The notes below the pieces were generated by a model that saw only the letters and a list, made by a program, of their open reading frames with translations, ran no database searches and was not told the origin of the DNA. Shown in pieces: positions 1-5,458 of a DNA stretch of 6,653 nt. The DNA is from Acetobacteraceae bacterium (GTDB taxonomy: Bacteria; Pseudomonadota; Alphaproteobacteria; Acetobacterales; Acetobacteraceae): the NCBI GenBank assembly GCA_003164305.1, contig PLSZ01000154.1, positions 2,653-9,305 on the forward strand. Reading direction: 5' to 3'. Made by a program: the position numbers and the translations under genes. Position 1 is the first letter of the stretch; each line of letters starts with the position of its first letter.

Positions 1-540
1 TACCTCGCGTCCATCACCCCCGCCGGCCTGCGCACCGCCGGCGAATGCGCCGATGGCGTGCTGCCGATCTTTTATTCTCCGGACCAACCGAACATCGTTT
101 CGGATCCAATCCTCGCCGGCAAAAAGAAAGCCGGGCGTCCGGAAACGATGGACGGTTTCGACGTCGCGCCCTATGTGCGTGTTAAGATGGGCCCGGATGT
201 CGCTGGCTGCCGCGATCTGATCCGGCCGGAACTCGCGCTTTATATCGGCGGCATGGGCGCGCGGGCGAAAAATTACTACAACGACGTCGCCATCAAACTT
301 GGTTTCGAAAGCGAGGCGAAGACCATCCAGGACTATTACCTCGACGGCAAAAAGAATGAAGCCGCCGCCGCGGTCCCTGACAAGCTGGTCGATGAAATCT
401 CCCTTTGCGGCCCGGCCGATCGTATCCGCGATCGGCTGGCGGCCTGGAAAGACGCCGCGAAATCAGGCCATCTCGGCACCATGATATTGAAGGGCGCAAG
501 CATCGAGGCCATGCGCGTCGTGGCGGAAGCCGCGCTGTAA
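1..540 (+). CDS. LLM-class (luciferase-like) flavin/F420-type oxidoreductase, 3' part only
   Basis: The frame is open from the first base of the window to TAA at 538-540, so the gene is cut at its 5' end; 179 residues are visible of a family usually near 340. The family has a TIM-barrel fold and moves hydride with FMN or coenzyme F420. Visible residues 8-25 hold the barrel-end stretch with AGECADGVLPIF. Residues 72-96 hold RDLIRPELALYIGGMGARAKN followed by YYND, which I recognise from mycobacterial Rv3520c-like proteins. The tail has a GPADRIRDRL segment (137-146), typical of the C-terminal helices. Rv3520c-like proteins are often labelled F420-dependent, but the cofactor cannot be read from this part and an alphaproteobacterial host may use FMN. 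It lies three bases before a flavodoxin-fold gene and upstream of a beta-oxidation enzyme, suggesting a role in acyl-CoA or related catabolism. An internal GTG at 58 is not a credible start because homologous sequence continues upstream of it. Substrate unknown. Confidence 0.88.
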   Translation, partial: YLASITPAGLRTAGECADGVLPIFYSPDQPNIVSDPILAGKKKAGRPETMDGFDVAPYVRVKMGPDVAGCRDLIRPELALYIGGMGARAKNYYNDVAIKLGFESEAKTIQDYYLDGKKNEAAAAVPDKLVDEISLCGPADRIRDRLAAWKDAAKSGHLGTMILKGASIEAMRVVAEAAL

Positions 541-543
541 CCT

Positions 544-1032
544 TTGAAAACGCTGCTGATCGTCTGGCACTCCGCCACCGGAGGCACGCGGCAAATGGCG
601 GAGGCCGCCGCGCGCGCCGCCACCGACCCGGAGGTCACCACGCGGCTCGTCCCGGCGTCCGAAGCCTCCGCCGACGACCTGCTCGCCGCGGATGGCACCA
701 TATTCGCAAGCCCGGAGAACCTCGCGGCGCTGGCCGGCGTGATGAAGGACTTCTTCGATCGCACCTATTACCCCGCGCTCGACCGCCTGAACGGCCGCCC
801 TTACGCCACGATGATCTGCGCCGGCAGCGACGGCACCAACGCGGTTCGCCAGATCGAACGCATCGCCACCGGCTGGCGTCTCAAATCAATCGCCCCACCG
901 TTGATCGTTCGCACCAACGCGCAAACCCCCGAAACGATCCTGGCCCCAAAAACCATCGGCGCCGAAGACCTGCGCCGCTGCGAGGAAATCGGCGCGACCT
1001 TCGCCGCCGGTCTCGCGGCGGGGGTTTTCTGA
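544..1032 (+). CDS. Flavodoxin-fold / NADPH-dependent FMN reductase-like protein
   Basis: A 162-residue cytoplasmic protein with the flavodoxin fold, expected to bind FMN and act as an electron carrier or small quinone/flavin reductase. The N-terminal strand MKTLLIVWHS runs into the phosphate-binding loop SATGGT (residues 10-15). A second flavin loop, ASPENLAALAGVMKDFFDRT (55-74), resembles the WrbA/FMN-reductase pattern in which a G-x-MK-x-FFDR helix follows the loop. A third loop is at ICAGSDGTNA (91-100). The start is TTG at 544: the first in-frame ATG (595) would delete the first strand and the FMN loop, so TTG is strongly preferred. No good Shine-Dalgarno is present; GGAAG at 525-529 is about 14 bases away, and only three bases separate this gene from the upstream stop, so translational coupling is likely. 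Neighbouring an LLM oxidoreductase, it could supply or accept electrons for it, but that is inference. Exact function unknown. Confidence 0.85.
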   Translation: MKTLLIVWHSATGGTRQMAEAAARAATDPEVTTRLVPASEASADDLLAADGTIFASPENLAALAGVMKDFFDRTYYPALDRLNGRPYATMICAGSDGTNAVRQIERIATGWRLKSIAPPLIVRTNAQTPETILAPKTIGAEDLRRCEEIGATFAAGLAAGVF

Positions 1033-1068
1033 GGCTGCCACACGCTCTATCGTCACGAACGAAGATAA

Positions 1069-1074
1069 AGAGGA
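1069..1074 (+). promoter_or_regulatory. Shine-Dalgarno for the 1081 start
   Basis: AGAGGA lies six bases before ATG 1081, the best-placed ribosome binding site in the window. It fixes the start of the hydratase/dehydrogenase gene. The 48-base gap 1033-1080 holds nothing else I can support: no clear promoter and no hairpin with a T run, so read-through from the two upstream genes is likely. Confidence 0.75.
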
Positions 1075-1080
1075 ACCGCC

Positions 1081-3189
1081 ATGACCGACTCTCCCGTGGT
1101 CCGTCTTGAGAAAGACGGCGACATCGGCGTCATCATCGTCAATTACCCGCCGGTCAACGCGCTTGGTCCGGGCGTCGCCGAGGGCATCATCCACTGCCTG
1201 AATGAGGCGAACGGAGACCCGTCGATCAAGGCCATGGTGCTGATGGGCGATGGCCGTAGCTTCATCGCCGGCGCCGACATCCGCGGCTTCGACGCCAACC
1301 GCAAGCGCATTCCGATCGGGGAGCGCACCTATGACGTCATGGATCGTTCCGCGAAGCCGGTCGTCGCCGCGATTCACGGTTATGCTTTGGGCGGCGGTCT
1401 GGAAAACGCCATGGGCTGCCATTACCGCATCGCCGTTCCGTCCGCGAAAGTCGGCCTTCCCGAGGTGCTGATCGGCATTCTGCCCGGCGGCGGCGGCACG
1501 CAGCGGCTGCCGCGGTTGGCCGGCGTGCAAACCGCGCTGGAGATGATCACCTCCGGCCGTCACGTTCCGGCTCCGGAAGCAAAGACCCTCGGCATTCTGG
1601 ATGAGGTGCTGCCCGAAGGCGCCAACCTGCGCCAAAGCGCCGTCGCTTACGCGCGCAAAATCGCCGACGTCCGTCCACTGCCGCGCGTCCGAGACAAAGA
1701 ATGCAAGGCCGGCGCTGAAGTCTTCGAGGCCATGCGCAAGTCGATCGCGCGCCGTGCCCGTAACCAAAAGGCGCCGTATTACTGCATCGCCGCCGTCGAA
1801 GCCGCCACCATGATGCCCTTCGATCAGGGCATGCTGCGGGAGAGCGAATTGTTCCTTGAACTCGTCGGCGCCGACGAGGCCAAAGCTTTGCGCTATGCCT
1901 TCTTCGCCGAACGCGAGGCGGCGAAACTTCCCGACATGCCGCCCAACACAAAGCCGCGCGACTTCAATAACGCCGCGGTGATCGGCGCGGGCACGATGGG
2001 CGGCGGCATCGCCATGTCGTTCGCCGACTTCGGCTACGACGTGAAGATCATGGACGCGACACAGGAAGGTCTCGATAGCGGTATGGACCGCATCCGTTCC
2101 AACTACGCGACGTCGGTCAAACGCGGCAGCCTCAAAGAAGACGAAATGAACCGCCGCCTCGCGCGCATCCATCCGGTCGCCGGCTATGACGACATCAAGG
2201 ACTGCGACGTCGTGATCGAAGCCGTCTTCGAAGAAATGGCCGTCAAGAAACCCATCTTCGCCAAACTCGATGAGGTGATGAAGCAAGGCGCGTTGATGTT
2301 CTCCAACACCTCGGCGCTGGACATCGACCAGATCGCCGCGATGACGCAACGACCTCAGGACGTCGCCGGCACGCATTTCTTCTCACCCGCCAACGTGATG
2401 AAATTGTTTGAGGTCGTGCGTGGCTCGAAGTCGTCGCCCGAGACGCTGATCACCGCGATGGCGCTTGGCAAGCAGATCGGCAAGATCCCGGCGATGGCGG
2501 GCAACACGGACGGCTTCGTCGCCAACCGCTCCCGCGCGCCATTCAACTCCGAGATGGTCATTTTGCTCGAAGAAGGTTGCCTCCCCGAACAGGTCGATAA
2601 AGTCATGGTCGATTTCGGCTACCCGATGGGTCCGTTCGCGGTCGGCGATCTGGCCGGCCTGGACATCGGCGCGGCCGGACGGCGACGGCGCGCCGCGGAA
2701 AATCCCAATTATCGCAAGCTGCCGATCGCCGATAAACTGGTCGAGCTTGGACGTTACGGCCAGAAAACCGGCGCCGGCTGGTATAAGTACGAAAAGGGCG
2801 ACCGCACCCCACACCCCGATCCCGACGTCGCCAAAATCATCAAGGATGTCGCCGCCGAACTCGGCGTCCCGCAAAAAACCTTCACCGACACGGAAATCCT
2901 GCACCGGTTGTTGTTCTCATCGGTTAACGAAGCCTGCCGTATCCTGGAGGAAGGCAAAGCCTACCGCGCCAGCGACATCGACGTCATGTGGCTGCACGGT
3001 TTCGGTTTCCCGCGTTACCGCGGCGGCCTGATGTACTGGGCTGACGGCATCGGTGTGAAAAGCGTCTACACCCAGATCGCCAACTGGCATCAACAATATG
3101 GGGAACGTTGGGCGCCATCGCGCCTGCTGCGCGAACTCGCCGAAGCGGGCACACCGTTCCGGGAGGCAAAGCCGGCGCCGTTTCGCTGA
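1081..3189 (+). CDS. Bifunctional enoyl-CoA hydratase / 3-hydroxyacyl-CoA dehydrogenase (beta-oxidation)
   Basis: This 702-residue protein catalyses two successive beta-oxidation steps: hydration of trans-2-enoyl-CoA, then NAD-dependent oxidation of L-3-hydroxyacyl-CoA. The N-terminal crotonase domain (about 1-190) has the oxyanion-hole stretch SFIAGADI (60-67) and both catalytic glutamates, E108 in GGGLE and E128 in GLPE, at the 20-residue spacing of rat enoyl-CoA hydratase E144/E164. The dehydrogenase begins near 296 with the NAD loop GAGTMGGG (302-309), followed by SNTSAL (408-413), catalytic H432 and E444 at the usual 12-residue spacing, and DGFVANR (477-483). Two C-terminal helical domains follow, with GRYGQKTGAGWY (557-568) and FGFPRYRGG (641-649). 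Length and layout match the short FadJ / peroxisomal MFE-1 type, so I give no firm symbol. One oddity is AAGRRRRAA (531-539) after GLDIG, where relatives usually have an aromatic residue and a short basic stretch. ATG 1081 has a good Shine-Dalgarno. Its chain-length preference and the catabolic pathway it serves are not shown. Confidence 0.95.
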   Translation: MTDSPVVRLEKDGDIGVIIVNYPPVNALGPGVAEGIIHCLNEANGDPSIKAMVLMGDGRSFIAGADIRGFDANRKRIPIGERTYDVMDRSAKPVVAAIHGYALGGGLENAMGCHYRIAVPSAKVGLPEVLIGILPGGGGTQRLPRLAGVQTALEMITSGRHVPAPEAKTLGILDEVLPEGANLRQSAVAYARKIADVRPLPRVRDKECKAGAEVFEAMRKSIARRARNQKAPYYCIAAVEAATMMPFDQGMLRESELFLELVGADEAKALRYAFFAEREAAKLPDMPPNTKPRDFNNAAVIGAGTMGGGIAMSFADFGYDVKIMDATQEGLDSGMDRIRSNYATSVKRGSLKEDEMNRRLARIHPVAGYDDIKDCDVVIEAVFEEMAVKKPIFAKLDEVMKQGALMFSNTSALDIDQIAAMTQRPQDVAGTHFFSPANVMKLFEVVRGSKSSPETLITAMALGKQIGKIPAMAGNTDGFVANRSRAPFNSEMVILLEEGCLPEQVDKVMVDFGYPMGPFAVGDLAGLDIGAAGRRRRAAENPNYRKLPIADKLVELGRYGQKTGAGWYKYEKGDRTPHPDPDVAKIIKDVAAELGVPQKTFTDTEILHRLLFSSVNEACRILEEGKAYRASDIDVMWLHGFGFPRYRGGLMYWADGIGVKSVYTQIANWHQQYGERWAPSRLLRELAEAGTPFREAKPAPFR
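3174..3189 (+). repeat. 16-bp direct repeat, left copy (end of dehydrogenase gene)
   Basis: GGCGCCGTTTCGCTGA here recurs as GGCGCCGTTTCACTGA at 4784-4799, with 15 of 16 bases identical and an offset of 1610. Both copies are the end of a gene in the same frame (Ala-Pro-Phe-Arg-stop here, Ala-Pro-Phe-His-stop there), so the membrane-protein gene lies exactly between them. Similarity drops off on both sides. It could be a duplication scar or coincidence. Confidence 0.6.
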
Positions 3190-3191
3190 CA

Positions 3192-4799
3192 GTGCCGCCA
3201 ACGATTCGCCGCCTGGCCACGCGCGTCGCCGCGAGGTCAGGCATCGCGGAGAGCGCGGCAATCATGCTCGGAGCCTGCTGCCTATCGCGGATTTACGGCA
3301 CCGACAACAACTGGGACCTGCGAAACTATCACCTCTACAATCCGTTCGCGTGGCTGGACGGCCGCTTGTCCCAGGACATTTTCGCCGCCGGTGCGCAAAC
3401 CTACCTCAACCCGATTCTCGATGTCCCATACTACCTGCTATCGGTCCGCCTGATGCCACACTGGCCGCGTCTGGTGGCGTTCCTGTCGGGCATTCCATTC
3501 GGATTGCTCACGTTGGTCGTGGCGCGCATCGCTCGCCTGGTCTTGCCGGATCCCTTGCCATGCCGCGCCTGGCTCATCGCGATCGCGACAGTACTGGGCA
3601 TGACCGGTACGGCGACCCTGTCGGAGATCGGGACAACTTTTGGCGACATCCCGGTTGCGGTCCTGGTACTCGGCGGACTGATCTCGCCGTTGGCAATGCT
3701 TCGGGGTGACCCCACCCCCACAGCCCGTTGGATTGGTTCCGTGATGATCGCCGGCTTGTTCGTCGGCATCGCGGCGGGTCTCAAGCCGGTGGCCTGCGTC
3801 TTCGCACCGGGAGCCGCTTTGGGCCTTGCTTGCGCGACAGGGGAAGCGCGGCGGTTCATGCTGACCGGTGCAATTTTCACCATGGCCTGGACAGCCGGCT
3901 TCGCATTTGCGTTCGGGCCGTGGGGGTTGGCCGTCGATCGTTTGTTCGGCAATCCGGTTTTTCCGATATTGAATCAGATATTCATGTCGCCGTGGATCCC
4001 GCCGATTGGGGGCACCGATGCCCGCTTCCTGCCTCAGGGACCATGGGAGGCCCTGTTTTATCCATTTTTTTGGCTGCGAGGCATTCCATTCGTTGTCGCC
4101 GAATTCGGCGTTCGCGATCCCCGGTTCGCGCTGGCCTATCTGTCTCTGGCGGTGATCGCGTACCACGCGATCAGGCGCCGCTCCATCGGCGCACCAGCGC
4201 TCGCGCTTTACATTTTCCTTGTCATATCCTTCATCGCATGGGAGGCGATGTTTTCCATTCTGCGCTATGCCCTGCCGCTGGAGGCGATCACGGGCATCCC
4301 GCTGATATGTGCCATCCTGATCCTGCATGGAGCAGGTCCTCGCGACAGCCGCCGGATGCTCACGATGGCCGGCGTCGTGCTGATCGCGGTGTTCGCCGTG
4401 TCGTCCCGGCCAGGATGGGGGCGCCTGAGAAGCTTTGGGTCGGCGGTATTCGAGGCGCGGTCACCAGAAATCCCCAGCCACGCCGCGGTCGTTTTTGTTA
4501 CAAAACCGTCCGCGTTTGCCGCTGCGTTCCTGAAAGGCGAAGACCTGTTGTTCGCGGGACTCGCGGACGTTCCGGATCGATCGCGACTGGCTCAGGAGAT
4601 TGCCCGCCGGATCGGCAGTCGCCCAACCGTCATGGCCATCATACTCGGCGCGCCTACCGCCTTCGGCGACCTGACACCGGCCTTCGGATTTCGCGTCCAG
4701 GACAAGACGTGCAAGCCGCTCCTCAGTCCCAATCAACGGGATTTACAGATCTGCCAATGCATCAAGGTCGCGCCGCCGAACCAGGCGCCGTTTCACTGA
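3192..4799 (+). CDS. Polytopic membrane protein, putative GT-C type glycosyltransferase
   Basis: From GTG 3192 this gives 535 residues with roughly 10-13 hydrophobic segments, for example near 18-36, 94-116, 126-145, 152-171, 180-214, 222-246, 311-327, 334-352, 361-379 and 389-404, then a mainly polar C-terminal part of about 130 residues. The first large loop after TM1 has NWDLRNYHLYNPFAWLDGR (40-58), D62 and YLNPILDVPYY (71-81). An acidic residue in this loop with later R-Y (358-359) is the usual look of GT-C enzymes that transfer sugars from polyprenyl-phosphate donors, and I recall similar WDLxNYHLYN proteins labelled hypothetical or glycosyltransferase-87-like. Substrate unknown. The start is uncertain: the frame is open back to TTG 3108 inside the dehydrogenase gene, while ATG 3264 has GGAGAG ten bases upstream but would cut TM1. 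GTG 3192 follows the previous stop by two bases. ATA codons (at least five) and AGG (3234, 4173) set it apart from the dehydrogenase. The 3' end overlaps lutC by seven bases. Confidence 0.82.
   Translation: MPPTIRRLATRVAARSGIAESAAIMLGACCLSRIYGTDNNWDLRNYHLYNPFAWLDGRLSQDIFAAGAQTYLNPILDVPYYLLSVRLMPHWPRLVAFLSGIPFGLLTLVVARIARLVLPDPLPCRAWLIAIATVLGMTGTATLSEIGTTFGDIPVAVLVLGGLISPLAMLRGDPTPTARWIGSVMIAGLFVGIAAGLKPVACVFAPGAALGLACATGEARRFMLTGAIFTMAWTAGFAFAFGPWGLAVDRLFGNPVFPILNQIFMSPWIPPIGGTDARFLPQGPWEALFYPFFWLRGIPFVVAEFGVRDPRFALAYLSLAVIAYHAIRRRSIGAPALALYIFLVISFIAWEAMFSILRYALPLEAITGIPLICAILILHGAGPRDSRRMLTMAGVVLIAVFAVSSRPGWGRLRSFGSAVFEARSPEIPSHAAVVFVTKPSAFAAAFLKGEDLLFAGLADVPDRSRLAQEIARRIGSRPTVMAIILGAPTAFGDLTPAFGFRVQDKTCKPLLSPNQRDLQICQCIKVAPPNQAPFH
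3248..3253 (+). promoter_or_regulatory. Candidate Shine-Dalgarno for an alternative ATG 3264 start
   Basis: GGAGAG sits ten bases before ATG 3264, in frame with the membrane protein. The GTG at 3192 has no site at normal distance (GGGAGG at 3161-3166 is 25 bases off). If 3264 is the true start the protein is 24 residues shorter and the first membrane segment is shortened to about a dozen residues before the conserved loop, which is why I keep GTG 3192. Confidence 0.3.
4784..4799 (+). repeat. 16-bp direct repeat, right copy (end of membrane-protein gene)
   Basis: This is the partner of 3174-3189, differing only at 4795 (A here, G in the left copy). The change matters for the opposite strand: with A, positions 4795-4793 read TGA and end lutC; with the left-copy base they would read CGA (Arg) and lutC would run on. 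Confidence 0.6.
4793..4799. other. Tail-to-tail stop-codon overlap of two convergent genes
   Basis: The seven bases TCACTGA carry both stops: TGA at 4797-4799 on the + strand for the membrane protein, and TGA at 4795-4793 on the - strand for lutC. No hairpin followed by a T run is visible on either side, so transcripts may run into the opposite gene. Confidence 0.85.
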
Positions 4800-5458
4800 T
4801 CCACCAACACGACGTGCAACCGCCGCGGACCGTGTGCGCCCAGTTCCAAAGTTTGTTCGATATCCGCCGATCGAGACGGTCCCGTGACGAGCATCACATT
4901 GCGCGGCATCACACCGATATCCGATCGCAATAAATCCCACGCGTCTTCGTAAGCGCCAACCACGCGAGACGCGCGCAGCACGACGATCGCGGTATCCGTC
5001 AGGATGTTCAACGTCGTTGGCCGTTCCGCCGCCGAGGGCAACATCAACGTCCCGGTCTCGGCGATCGCGGCGAATCCCTGCTGCACACTGACCATATCGG
5101 TCCCTTCCGCCCGCCCTTCGCGAATCTCCAGTAACGGGCGCACCGACCAATCGATCGCGCGCAATTCCGGATGCGGTGCCATCACCAACACACCTGGAAG
5201 ATTCTGCGCGGCAACGTAATCGGCGACCGCCGCGGGAACGTCGGACGCATCCGCCACCCGGGCCACGGTGCCAAACTCCTTCTCGACATTGGCGACAAAC
5301 AAATCGATCTGTTCCGCGCGCGGCAATCGGCTTCGCGCCGGGATCAACTGCCGCGGATGCCGTTCCAACCGGCCTCGCAGCATCGCCGCCTGGTCTTCCG
5401 GCAACGGGCCACGCCGCAGGCCGCGCCGGATCGCGTTTAAAATCCCCGCTTTACTCAT
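4793..5458 (-). CDS. lutC: LutC/YkgG family LUD-domain protein, L-lactate utilization
   Basis: A 221-residue protein of the LUD (LutB/LutC-type) domain family. LutC is one of three subunits of the LutABC complex, which oxidises L-lactate to pyruvate in the cytoplasm without the classical flavin lactate dehydrogenase. An N-terminal helical lead (MSKAGILNAIRRGLRR) precedes the domain. Diagnostic stretches are QQGFAAIAETGTLML (126-140, with ETG at 134-136), RVVGAYEDAW (165-174), GPSRSADIE (193-201) and the C-terminal ELGAHGPRRLHVVLVD (205-220). The frame is open upstream to 5545, but ATG 5458 is chosen because it overlaps the lutB stop as ATGA, the usual coupled arrangement, and because the family starts here. 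There is no separate Shine-Dalgarno upstream, consistent with coupling to lutB translation. Length is close to the usual 220-240. The stop overlaps the convergent membrane-protein gene. Confidence 0.93.
   Translation of the reverse strand: MSKAGILNAIRRGLRRGPLPEDQAAMLRGRLERHPRQLIPARSRLPRAEQIDLFVANVEKEFGTVARVADASDVPAAVADYVAAQNLPGVLVMAPHPELRAIDWSVRPLLEIREGRAEGTDMVSVQQGFAAIAETGTLMLPSAAERPTTLNILTDTAIVVLRASRVVGAYEDAWDLLRSDIGVMPRNVMLVTGPSRSADIEQTLELGAHGPRRLHVVLVDQ

Noticed and set aside
1..540. Naming the first gene as strictly F420-dependent
   Set aside because: Only the 3' half is visible, the cofactor-binding half is outside the window, and both FMN and F420 users share this family signature.
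336..764. A 142-codon - strand frame across the junction of the first two genes
   Set aside because: It is Ser/Ala-rich with no motif, lies opposite two supported genes and has no ribosome binding site that stands out.
886..2376. A 496-codon open frame on the - strand, antisense to the flavodoxin-fold and dehydrogenase genes
   Set aside because: It lies opposite verified coding sequence, its translation is rich in His, Asp, Val, Gly and Arg with no recognisable domain, and such antisense frames are common opposite GC-rich genes.
3703..3713. GGGGTGACCCC inverted repeat as a possible terminator or operator
   Set aside because: The loop would be one base, there is no T run, and it is inside a membrane-protein coding region in a codon context that explains it.
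3438..4328. A 296-codon open frame on the - strand opposite the membrane-protein gene
   Set aside because: The translation is very polar (Asp, Gln, Arg) with no motif, as expected for the complement of hydrophobic membrane codons.
3728..4933. A 401-codon + strand frame crossing the end of the membrane gene into lutC
   Set aside because: It is Arg-rich low-complexity translation in the wrong frame of two supported genes, with no family resemblance.
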